Of a DNA stretch of 64,000 bases, positions 55,226 through 64,000 are shown piece by piece; the first letter of the stretch is position 1; every line of letters begins with the position of its first letter. The stretch lies in NCBI RefSeq assembly GCF_958450345.1, contig NC_088780.1, forward strand, positions 36,479,667-36,543,666, in the 5' to 3' direction. The notes under the pieces were generated by a model. It was not told where the DNA came from. It worked only from the letters and a program-made list of their open reading frames with translations, and ran no database searches. Origin of the DNA: Calliphora vicina (lineage: Eukaryota; Arthropoda; Insecta; Diptera; Calliphoridae). Made by a program: the position numbers and the translations under genes.

Positions 55226-56139
55226 CAGGGAAACCAAAATATGCAAATGCATGTTTTTTCTGGTGAGTCTAATGGGCACATGGATAAGATATTTACACGT
55301 TTCAGAACTATTTAAGAATTTTGGCATCGATTTGTTAGTGCATATTTTTGCATATTTTACCCTTAAATGCATATTTTTGCTTATATTTGTTTTAAGAGCA
55401 TATTTATGTCATATTTTTGAGTTTTAGAGCATATTTTACTGTTTAATAGCATATTTTGACTTTATCAAAAACAAATTTTGTCTTACTTATTTTTCGCTGT
55501 TACACGTTTTTACTTCCTTTGTTTAAAATTCAAAATTGTAAAATATATGGATTTTTTTTAATATAAAATAAGCACTATTTTAATAATAACGCCACTTAAA
55601 TATCAAATTTTAGTTCTAATTCAAACTTAACCGTTCTAAATATTAAAGAAATATTATCTTTTAAATTTGCTCCTATAACATCAATTGATGTCGAAAGAAC
55701 ATTTACTATGTATAAAAATGTCTTCAGATCCAATAGACAACGATTTTTATATGAAAATTAAATTCAACATTTTGTAATTTATTGCAATAAAAACCTTAAT
55801 TGAAAAAGTGACTTTATATTTATATAAAATATCATCAACAAATACCTCTCGAGGCCTTTTCATAACTTAAGTTCCTATTGTTTTTATGTTGTATTTATTT
55901 TTTGTTATAGATACTTGTTTTAGTTCTTGTTGTTTTTGTTTATTTTATGTTACTTTCCCTTTTTAGAAATGAATTGTATTGATTTTTTTAAATAAAAGTA
56001 TATTTTTTGGTTAAAAATTATGTAAGAGTTTGTTTTTTTAAGAGCATATTTCTTAAATTTTAAGAGCATATTTTAAAGTTTTTACTGCATATTTAAAGCG
56101 CTTAAAACGCTTTTTTAGAGCATATTTCCGGTTTCCCTA
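55226..56139 (+). mobile_element. hAT element, 914 bp, intact 8-bp TSD
   Basis: Termini CAGGGAAACC and, inverted, TAGGGAAACC; GTCATTAC is duplicated at 55218-55225 and 56140-56147. The motif (GA)GCATATTT recurs at least a dozen times in the two subterminal zones (about 55330-55460 and 56040-56125), a likely transposase-binding array. It keeps a fragment of the transposase C-terminus. Confidence 0.92.
55660..55800 (+). pseudogene. hAT transposase C-terminal dimerisation remnant
   Basis: The + strand frame reads KFAPITSIDVERTFTMYKNV then FRSNRQRFLYEN, stop, IQHFVIYCNKN. This is the hATC dimerisation block (P...S..VER.FS..K.i.s..R..L..eN....l.iy.N). Nothing upstream of it resembles the catalytic domain, so the element is an internal-deletion derivative that kept the 3' coding end. 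Confidence 0.8.
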
Positions 56140-56198
56140 GTCATTACAAACATCTGCACAATCGCATAATACCCTCCGCTCTATGGTGTGTAGGATAT

Positions 56199-56560
56199 AA
56201 AAATCTATTTTTGGTTGAAAATATAAGTGATCATCCTTTTTCCATTTGGACCACTATAATATAAAAAATAAATTTTTGTTTCATAATTTAAGTGATCATA
56301 GATGATCGTCCTATTTCTATTTGGACCACTGTTTACCGAGATATAACCACTTTAATATTTTACTTGATTATCATATAAAAATAAATTAATTTTTGGTAGA
56401 AAACATAAGTGATCACAGATGATCATCCTTTTTATCTTTGCAGAACTACTAACCGATTTATTTCCACTTTTATATTTTACTTGGTTTGCATATAAAGAGC
56501 AGAGTTTTGGTTGAAAGCGTAAGTGTTCATAAATGAAAATAAGCTACAATAATTTTGACA
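56199..56560. repeat. Satellite-like array, continuation
   Basis: About three more units of the 113-bp repeat beyond the DINE-like insertion, decaying at the right edge (ATAAGTGATC..., GATCATAGATGATCGTCC, GATCACAGATGATCATCC, then GTGTTCATAAATG). Confidence 0.85.
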
Positions 56561-57958
56561 GGCTATCCACACTTTATAATTTCTTTGGACTAGAAAACAA
56601 ACATTTTTGTTGAACTGATATATTTTCTACATTTTTTGATAATTTTTTTCATAGAATGAATTAGACTTTTATTTCAGTTTTTTTGGGTGCAACCCTTATT
56701 TATATTTTTGTATATTGTAAACACATTTCTACATATATTGCGCTTTGTATGCGATACAAAGGACTTAGAACTCCAAGGTAGTATATTTGGATTAGACAAA
56801 TATTTTTAAATCTATATATTATATTGTTGGAAATTAAAGTTCCATCACTCAATATAGGTCATTATTATAATTTTGTTTAATTTATTTTTTTTTTACTGCT
56901 GAATTTCATTCAACATTTTATACCACCACGTGTTGTTAGTTTATTTTTCTGCTTAACAATAATATTTTAGCAGTAATAAACAGTGTAGAAAAAACATATG
57001 TGTATATGCAACACAGCTTAATGTCAAAACCATAAAAACATAAATTGGCATTATACTTTTTTTTAGAACATTGATTCTTAGTTGGAGTATAGTATGCAAA
57101 AAAAAAAGACAAAAACGGGGAAAACATACAAAAGGTATTTATATTGCAGTATTATTTGCATTTTACACATGGCTTACAGGGTTTATCGATTCAAAACCAA
57201 CAGCAGCCAGAGATGCTTTAAAAATATATTTAACGTACGTATTGTGTTAAAGTTGGAAGTTGTTGAAATGAAAGTGCTGGAGGAGATGGCTGTATCTACA
57301 TATTATTAAATACAATATGTTTAAAATGTCTATATGCGGAAACTGTAGCCAGACTGCTTTAAAAATGTCACATAATGGCATTTGAAATGAGTTAAGGTCA
57401 GTTATACAATAAAGTTTTTTGTTAAATTACTAAAAATATTTATATATCAAAATGTATTTACCGACATAATTACTTGGGAGATTTTCACCAAACTAATTTC
57501 ATTTATTTGTATCAATATCTTATTATTTATCCAAGAATTTTACACATAAATACAATAAATATTATCCCAACTTATTAAACTATTGTATATATTAGGTTTT
57601 CATAATACTAATAATATTAACTTTACTACAGCTATTTGCAAAGAAAACTAATTTTGTAGAAGGACAGCTACATACATTTTCCTTACAAACTCATGTAAAA
57701 AAAAAAACACACACAAAAATACAAATAACATCACGTTCTTATTTGTAAAGTAAGAAAACAAAAACGAAAATGTATAGAAACAGATATAGACGTAATTTAC
57801 AACACAGAGTGCAAAGCGACACATTATGTACATAAAACATCATTAATAAGGACACATTTCACTAGAGACTAAATGTCGTGCCAAAATAGTTAGACGAAGA
57901 TATTGATCAATTTATTGACTTTGAAAATGTAATGCCCTTGAATTCATTTGTATATGTA
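56561..57958. other. AT-rich DNA, no gene recognised
   Basis: About 1.4 kb. The 75-codon frame at 57082-57309 (Lys-rich start, no family resemblance) is the only possible short coding sequence and I would not defend it. Confidence 0.45.
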
Positions 57959-59272
57959 CATTAGAGTGCTCCAAAAAAATTAAATTGCGAATTTTGACCG
58001 TCCCCCCTCTAGAATGGTTCTATGTATTGTAGAAACTCGTTGTGTAAAATATTAGGATGATAGGATAACGTTAACTGGTGCCGCAATGACGCTGGTGCAT
58101 TTACAAGGGGAAAAAATGCAATTTTTTCAGTTTTTTTTTGTAACAGACAAAAATTGGTTAAAAAATGTTAAAGTTATTAAAAAATCGCCAGGCCATTAAA
58201 GTGTCTCAGGCCACTAGAACAAAAAATGTAGAAACAAAATTAACATATTTTGAGAAATTTTAAAATGAAAGCACATTTTTACTTAAAATATATCCATATT
58301 TACTTGTATATGAGTTTTTGTCTTCGTAGGATATCGTTAACCTATTCGCAGGTATGACCAAAAAAATTTAATTTTTTTAACGGCAGTTTCAAAACTCCAA
58401 TTTAAAATTTTTAAAAATTTTGTTAAACAAATTTCAAAATTTTTTGATCATCACATTTGGATTTATTGAGAACATAATAGGGAATATAAATATGAAAGAA
58501 GTATGAAAATACCTCATATAGTAATATAGAATTTCTTTACTGTTATGATTTTTAAGCAAAAGCTATTCAGAATATTATATTCCAGGTAATTCTGAAATAG
58601 TCTGAAAGTTTTACTAAAATCTGAAAACGCTAACCCTTAAATAGTGAGGGTCAAAAGTCAATTTTTTCAATATTTGGAATTTCTCATGGAAAGATAGCGA
58701 AATCTTATATATTTTCCGGCCGATGATCAAAAAATTTTGAAATTTGTTTAACAAAATTTTTAAAAAATTGAAATTGGAGTTTTGAAACTGCCGTTAAAAA
58801 AATTAAATATATTTGGTCATACCTGCGAATAGGTTAACGATACTCATATACAAGTAAATATGAATTAATTTTAAGTAAAAATGTGCTTTTATTTTAATAT
58901 TTCTCAAAATATGTTAATTTTGTTTCTACATTTCTTGTTCTAGTGGCCTGAGACACGTTAATAGCCTGGCGATTTTTTAATAACTTTAACATTTTTTAAC
59001 CACAATTACGTGTAGATTTCGATTCTTTTAAATTAAATTGCAAAAGTAATTATTTAATGCCAAAATTTTTACAAAAACTGAAAAAATTGCATTTTTTCCC
59101 CTTGTAAATGCACCTGAAAACTTCAGCGTCGTTGCGGCACCAGTTAACGTTATCCTCTCATGCTAATATTTTACACAACGTGTTTCTACAATTCATAGAA
59201 CCATTCTATAGGGGTGGACGGCCTGTACCTAGAAAATTTTTATCGTCCATACAATCTTGGAGCACTCTAATG
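57959..59272. mobile_element. Long-armed foldback element, 1.3 kb
   Basis: TA or GTAC stands at both ends around inverted termini CATTAGAGTGCTCC. The arms, about 57959-58475 and 58735-59272, are imperfect reverse complements over their whole length. Shared lines are CACAACG.GTTTCTACAA, GTGGCCTGAGACACGTTAAT, ACTCATATACAAGTAAATAT and AACCTATTCGCAGGTATGAC. The 260-bp centre carries the GATAGCGAAAT block duplicated as a palindrome at 13.7-14.3 kb. No coding content. The TSD cannot be fixed because the flank is self-complementary. Confidence 0.85.
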
Positions 59273-59597
59273 TACATGCCAATGTGAGAAATTCTTGACA
59301 TTTTCTGAGAAATAAAAGAAAAATTTATTCACCGGAATACCAAGATATTTATTTAATAAATATTGTCATATTAATAATAATTAATGAGTATGTTTATTTC
59401 TAATTGTTATTCAGAAATGTTTTCTTAAGTTTAGGAGAGAGAGATTTAATATTTAACATACAAACAGCGACGCAATCTTTCCACTATAAAATGTCGTGTT
59501 AGGTTGGAAAAATAGGGAAAATTACTGAAAATGTCATTAAAAAATATTTTAATGGAATCGGCAAGAACCTGATTTAATCAGATATGCAAAATCAGCT

Positions 59598-60098
59598 GTA
59601 TTCACAATGTAGGGTACTTGGCCTAGTTAAAAAGCAGAAAAGCAATTTATTGACAAACATCATGGTACAATCAGTTACCAGGTACAATTATTAGAGAGAG
59701 TTTCCAATGTTCACCCCTAAAACGTCAAACTATGTATTTAATCACTTAACTTTTTTTAATTTTTTACCGCGATATTTTTTAAATTTGTTACGTTTTAACT
59801 GAAATTATAAACACTTATTAAAAAAAATATAGTTTTTCTTCAATTGTTAGTAAATTTTTGTAATAAAAATTTTAATTCAATTATTTTTTTTGGCATTTCC
59901 TTTTTATATTTTTTAATTTTCTTTTGTTTGACGTTATAGGGAATGTATAATTGAGAATATACTTACTAATAATTGTACCTTGCTTATTCTACAATGGACA
60001 AACATTTCAATTTTTAATGTATTTTGTTTATAGTTTTCTGATATTGTGCTCTTTTACTACATTACCAAGCCAAGTACTCTATATTGTGAATTAATACT
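59598..60098. repeat. Two nested inverted-repeat mini-elements
   Basis: The outer pair is ATTCACAATGTAGGGTACTT then GGC (59599-59622) and its near complement at about 60072-60096. The inner pair is AGGTACAATTATTAG at 59679 and its complement ending near 59985, with the subterminal ACGTCAAAC/GTTTGACGT. Neither has a clear target duplication, so these are probable MITEs of unknown class. Confidence 0.5.
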
Positions 60099-60620
60099 TT
60101 TGCCATAGAAACTATAAATTTCTATAAATATTTGACATATTCTCAATGCATTTTTGGGCAATTTATGACATAAAGAAATTAAAATCCGTACGCACTATAG
60201 TTATCATAATAACGCCCCCTGTTATCAAAATGGAAAAAGATTTACATACATACGTTTTTTACAACAAATTCTCCGTTATTCTACAATGAATTACAAGTCA
60301 TTCTGTTTAGTTTTAAAAAGTGTAGACACAATGGAAAATGAAGCTTGAGATAAAAGTGTGCACAAATATCCCGACTTTGTTGGGTTAAAAGATAGCCAAA
60401 ATCTGATTTTCGTCAGATATCAGGTCAAAATTTCTACGTCTCGGCAGCTCGAGGTTGTGGCCTTTATATATGAATACGTAAAATTGAACAAGAATATTAA
60501 TTTGGCAGGAAATCCGCAGCTGCGGTTTAAAGAGTCAAGCTTTTCCGACATGTTTTTAAAGAATTTTCAGAATTATATATAAAAAGAGAGTTTGGAAAAG
60601 CGATTGTTTATAAGACATCT
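60099..60620. other. Unassigned stretch, perhaps 5' part of the transposase gene below
   Basis: A 74-codon frame at 60358-60582 (start MHKYPDFVGLKDSQ) lies on the same strand, just upstream of the DDE remnant. It may be its N-terminal portion, but I recognise no DNA-binding motif. Confidence 0.3.
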
Positions 60621-60639
60621 GATACAAAGTTTCAGCCAA

Positions 60640-60956
60640 GTTTTCAGTACTCAATGACAAGTTGTCATTACTCAAATACTACTATGAAGTTGTATAATGT
60701 GAATAATATTGATGTTATACCAAAACACATCAATTAAAAAAATTGGCCAAATCTTCGTACAATCGAGATATATTGGGCAATTGTTAAACGTAAACTGAAT
60801 AAGAGTGCAGGTACAGTAAATAACCAGATTTTGATGAGAACAAAGTGCAATAAATATGCTGGAATAACGGTAGAAGTGGGAAGAAAAGTTGTGCAGCTAT
60901 TAATGGAAGGCATAAGAAGAAAAGCCAGAAAATTTATTCGCAATAAAGACATATAA
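60640..60956 (+). pseudogene. IS630/Tc1-type transposase, C-terminal remnant
   Basis: The frame reads CHYSNTTMKLYNVNNIDVIP (about 60665-60724), KHIN, a stop, NWPNLRTIEIYWAIVKRKLN (60744-60803) and VVQLLMEGIRRKARKFIRN, ending at the stop at 60954-60956. The order SSHY..., NNI.fvPK..NPPN.P..RPIE.fWa..KRK fits the last third of an IS630/Tc1-type DDE enzyme, with the last catalytic Glu in TIEIYW. One in-frame stop and a missing 5' half make it a pseudogene. Confidence 0.6.
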
Positions 60957-61244
60957 ACCTACAATTAGATTAAAAGCCTAATAAATTACCTTTAATATCA
61001 TGTATAAAATGTTAGCATACGTTGGTTCATATAAAAGTTATGCTCGCTTTAATCCTTACGGATTTCCATTTCTTTATAGCCGCGAAAACCCATTAGAAAT
61101 ACCTCCTTTTACGTATTGTGAGTGAACCTTTTCTGGAATATTTTATAAAAAATTTAAAAATAAAAAATAAAAGAAATTTTGAATGTTTTCTGGAATAATT
61201 TCAAATCATAAAGCCTTTAAAAAGTAACATAATAAATCGACATT
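60957..61244. other. Unassigned spacer
   Basis: Just under 300 bp of AT-rich sequence between two element fragments. Confidence 0.4.
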
Positions 61245-61664
61245 TGTCACCTTTGTTGTCGCTGTCCAGAATTAGGAGATCTATGCTTCAGGTTTCTGTG
61301 ACTTCGTTCCCTAAGTAGTCTTTATGAGGTCTCTAATATAAGGCTAGATGGCACTTATGCCTTTATAAGAAATAGTAATTGGTTAAAAAGATCAGACATG
61401 AGGATCTCCATGGAGTGACCTAATAACCGCCAACTCATTGGTACGCAATTAAAAATCTCCTCTCTTCTCTTTTTCTTCGGACATCTTCCACTTAACTTTT
61501 CAATCTTTTAATCACATATAAATATTACTTCTCTCTTTTCATTTCTATTCGCCCCTCTTTTTCTGACTTTCTGCTTTCAGGTAACACAAAGGGACCTATT
61601 GCCTGGGTTCACGTCAGCTGCTCTTCCTCCTTCGCGGTTGCCTGGAAACCTAACCTAACGATTG
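61245..61664 (+). pseudogene. LOA-like non-LTR retrotransposon, 3' end
   Basis: The frame from 61245 reads CHLCCRCPELGDLCFRFL, a stop, LRSLSSLYEVSNIRLDGTYA then FIRNSNWLKRSDMRIS, ending at a stop at 61416-61418. This resembles the C-terminus of R1/LOA-type ORF2 proteins (Cys/His knuckle, CP.L..LR.r.LG..sL.sL..vs...l..L..FIR.S.W). A GC-richer 3' UTR follows (GGGACCTATTGCCTGGGTTC, GCGGTTGCCTGGAAACCTAA) to about 61664. The element is 5'-truncated; the clade is tentative. Confidence 0.6.
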
Positions 61665-62735
61665 AAGTTGAAACTAAACTTTATAAAATACAACGACTGA
61701 ATCTAAAATAGAACTTCAGCAACCTCTGCGATTGGAGATAAAATATAACTTCATAAATTACAATGATTGAAAATGTTTATGAAATTCATTGCGTTTCATT
61801 CAATTCAATTCAGACCAACGACTGAAGCTAAAATAGAACTTTATAGCGACCTACGACTGAAGGTAAAATAGAACTTCATAAAGACCTAGGATTGAATCCA
61901 AAATTTAACTTCAAAAAGACCTACGATTGAAGTTAAAAGTTAACTTCATAAAGGCCTACACAGAGAAAACAGATTAGTGATAGCAACCGAATTTGTTGCC
62001 AATCGAATGATTCGGTTGCACACATAGAATTTGTTGGTTCTATTAACAGAAAATCAGTTGACAAACAAGAATTTCGGTTAACGCAACCAAACTTTTGTTA
62101 TCCCTTTTAAAATTTCGTAGCCACAACTCTAAACTTCGGTCCCTAATGTAGAATCATTCGATTGGCAACAAATTCGGTTGCTATCACGAATCAGTTTTCT
62201 CTGTGTACGATTGAAGTAAAAATTTAACTTCGTAAAAACCTACGACGATTAAAGCCAAAATTTAACTTCATAAAGACCTACGATTTAAGGCAAAATTTAA
62301 CTTCACAAAAACTTCATAAAGACCTACATTTTTTTTGCCAAAATTTAACTTCATAAAGACCTACGATTTAAGGCAAAATTTAACTTCACAAAAACTTCAT
62401 AAAGACCTACATTTTTTTTGCCAAAATTTAGCTTCATAAAGACCTACGATTGAAGCCAAAATTTAACTTCATAAAGACCTACGATTGATGTCAAAGTTTA
62501 ACTTCATAAAGACCTACGATTGAAGCCAAAATTTAGTTTCATAAAGATCTACGATTGAAGCCAAAATTTAACTTCATTAAGACCTACGATTGATGTCAAA
62601 ATTTAACTTCATAAAGACCTACGATTGAAGCCAAAATTTAACTTCATAAAGACCTACGATTGATGTCAAAATTTAACTTCATAAAGACCTACGATTGAAG
62701 CCAAAATTTAACTTCATAAAGACCTACGATTGAAA
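61664..62735. repeat. Minisatellite, about 35-bp unit
   Basis: About 25 units of TTCATAAAGACCTACGATTG then AAGCCAAAATTTAAC. Units at the left (61664-61950) are shorter and diverged; those at 62430-62735 are nearly uniform and alternate between AAGCC and ATGTC variants, suggesting 70-bp higher-order units. A block with ATTTTTTTTGCC is doubled at 62290-62425. A MITE interrupts it. Confidence 0.9.
61959..62205. mobile_element. Palindromic MITE in the minisatellite, TA TSD
   Basis: Inverted ends CACAGAGAAAAC over about 55 bp (for example GATAGCAACCGAATTTGTTG then CCAATCGAATGATTC), flanked by TA at 61957-61958 and 62206-62207. Removing it restores the unit junction CCTACGATTG, so the insertion is certain. 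At 247 bp it is non-coding; a Tc1/mariner-related MITE is the best guess. Confidence 0.88.
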
Positions 62736-63105
62736 CCAGATATAGTGTTACGGTTTTACTACGATGAAGGAAGGAATAATTTCTTTAGTATAAAAGTCTT
62801 CCCAATTTTTAAGATGATGGTCGAAATGGTGAAAAAGTGGTTTCCTCCCTTCACTTCCGGAGGTAACATAGAAATTTTGTATAAAACAATCTTCGGTCTG
62901 TGGAAGACCACCTATTATTCTACGCCCTCTGTTTTGTTTGACAATAATTTTATGAATAGCTTCGTAATCCAACTTATTGCCCCAAACTTTTGTGAAGATG
63001 TAGGTTTTGGTCAAAAGACAAATTTGCCGTTTGCCTTTAGGATTGTGATGCCATCCACCTGGAATTTTAGGCTCTCGCAACAGGCGGAAGATTCTTACTG
63101 AAAAA
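62736..63105. other. Open frames on both strands, origin unknown
   Basis: A 123-codon frame (+, 62730-63101, FPPFTSGGNIEILYKTIFGL) and a 110-codon frame (-, 63080-62748, KIPGGWHHNPKGKRQICLLT) overlap in a stretch of more balanced base composition than its surroundings. The minus frame looks more protein-like (varied residues, GGWHHNPKGKRQ, NRGRRIIGGLPQTED). I do not recognise either. It sits between a minisatellite and a transposase remnant, so a fragment of an unidentified element or an old exon are both possible. Confidence 0.3.
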
Positions 63106-63325
63106 CAGTACCCCTGGTATACCTCGTATTCTCGAGTCCATATTCTACTCGTGTGTCAATGAAATTTTTCAGGATGCACTTGCCCTTAGCCAACTTTAGC
63201 TCTCCATTTTGCACCATATGTGTGCTGCTCCTAAATCTAAATAAACCCAATTGTGTGTAAGATAACATCGACATTTTTTATTCACTCAAAGCCATTGTGT
63301 ATGGAATATAACATCGTGCAGTTCC
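63106..63325. other. Unassigned spacer
   Basis: Short stretch linking the unknown open frames to the transposase remnant. No feature recognised. Confidence 0.35.
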
Positions 63326-63965
63326 CGCCGCAGCTTCGCAAGGTGGCACGCATCCGAAATGTCCACTTTTCCATGACTTTTGTCATGGATTATGTTAGCA
63401 TTGTATGTTAGCGGTTTGTGGCTCATTCACATAAACCTGCGACTTAAGATAATTCTTAAAGAAAAAATCCAACGGGATGAAATTGCACGATCTCGGTGAG
63501 GGATGCATTGGTCGCTGCTGTATCTCATGTGGATTGTCGTCCAAAATTGAACAATTTTATTTGCTGAAGTACGCATTCATCCAGAAATGGGCATCATTGC
63601 TGAAGATGATTTTTTGATGAAAATTAAGATCAGTTTCCAACTGCTTCAGTGCTCATTCAGCGATTACATTATAATTATCTATGGTAGCGACGCACAATTC
63701 GCCTACGCGAAATAGACTTCCCCGGATTCGCATGTATACTCTCATGGAAATCGACGATTTGTTTTCGGTAGATCTTGCATTTCGTCATCGCACGAGAGTT
63801 GGTTCATTGTCTAGTGAACACCAATTTATTCACCACACTTGGTTGGACAATTATGTCAAAAGAAGAATAATTGAAGTACTCGAAATTTTTCTTGAACAGA
63901 AAATCCATTTCGATAAAACAAGTTTATCATTTGCACTTATTATTGAACGCTATGTCCGTCGATTG
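63326..63965 (-). pseudogene. Tc1/mariner-superfamily transposase remnant
   Basis: Read downward from about 63860: a linker-like NKLVFTRQ, then RKQIVDFHESIHANPGKSIS (about 63765-63705) and RRR, matching the RESI..NP..SIRRRS part of the second HTH in this group. After stops come DAHFWMNAYFSK (about 63600-63565), NPHEIQQRPMHPSPRSCNFI (about 63535-63475) and LDFFFKNYLKSQVYVNEPQT (about 63470-63415). The segment between RPMHP and PRSC, which should hold the second catalytic Asp, is deleted. The tail includes LRRELHDVIF-like residues near 63340. The + strand 95-codon frame at 63681-63968 is a shadow. Confidence 0.65.
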
Positions 63966-64000
63966 TAATTTGGCAAAACAAATAGAATAAATGACAGTCA

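Larger units (their letters stand above)
54395..56198. repeat. DINE-like dispersed repeat inserted in the satellite
   Basis: It interrupts the array between CATATAAA and AAAATCTATTTTTGGTT. It starts ACAAGTAAGAAAGTATGGTC, with a GGTCGGTCAAGCGCGACC hairpin beside the end and then ATAATACCCTAC. Its body matches 3262-3830, and it ends near ATAATACCCTCCGCTCTATG then GTGTGTAGG. It is itself interrupted by a hAT. The 142-codon minus frame (54557-54985) and the 88-codon plus frame are open only because the TATGGGAGCTATGAC block is internally repeated; I do not call them genes. Confidence 0.7.

Overview
The window looks like non-genic, repeat-dense chromosomal DNA of a higher fly. I infer a calyptrate such as a blow fly or house fly relative, from strong AT bias, jockey-type and LOA-like non-LTR remnants, fly-type mariners, and the 'ATACCCTTCACCA...GGTGAAGGGTATA' interspersed repeats familiar from fly genomes. 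The species cannot be read from the sequence. I found no convincing intact host protein-coding gene, rRNA or tRNA. Nearly every readable coding segment is a broken transposase or reverse transcriptase.

Layout. 1-7.5 kb: quiet AT-rich DNA with a hAT-type MITE (1328-1732), a mariner split by a TIR element (3019-4204), and a 312-bp tandem duplication carrying piggyBac-type mini-elements. 7.5-15.6 kb: a 58-bp perfect palindrome, a 1.4-kb hAT, a pogo/Tigger-like element and a piggyBac-like remnant in dispersed DINE-like repeats, then a 620-bp palindrome. 15.8-18.0 kb: a jockey-clade LINE whose RT lacks its motif A region. 19.2-19.6 kb: a pentanucleotide microsatellite. 21.4-24.1 kb: a hAT containing a piggyBac-type MITE containing a second hAT-type MITE, with target duplications at all three levels. 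24.5-26.2 kb: a Tc1-like scrap joined to a mariner that is itself interrupted by an 818-bp element with CAC ends and a 5-bp target duplication.

27.2-36.7 kb is the most structured block. A mariner carries a Transib-like insertion, which carries a piggyBac-type element, which carries a Helitron-like element, which carries a foldback with about 0.8-kb arms built of 175-bp subrepeats. A 3.75-kb part of this nest is then tandemly duplicated almost without change, with a hairpin at the junction.

36.8-42 kb holds mariner/Tc1 scraps and a broken copy of an unclassified multicopy insect gene. 42.1-45.05 kb is a very homogeneous 11-bp minisatellite of about 268 copies, followed to 48.6 kb by degenerate GAAC-rich repeats. 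49-50.9 kb is a second copy of the CAC-ended element, interrupted by a Tc1/mariner-superfamily transposon. 52.6-56.6 kb is a satellite of about 113-bp units broken by a DINE-like insertion that contains a hAT. 57.96-59.27 kb is a long-armed foldback. 60.6-61.7 kb has an IS630/Tc1-type transposase tail and a LOA-like LINE tail. 61.66-62.74 kb is a 35-bp minisatellite with a MITE inside, and the window ends in a broken minus-strand Tc1/mariner-superfamily transposase.

There is no operon or pathway. The genes do not work together; the window records successive insertions, deletions, duplications and array expansions. Its main value is that many insertions keep their target duplications, so order, superfamily and target preference can be read directly. 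All homology calls are from recognising motifs by eye; no search was run.
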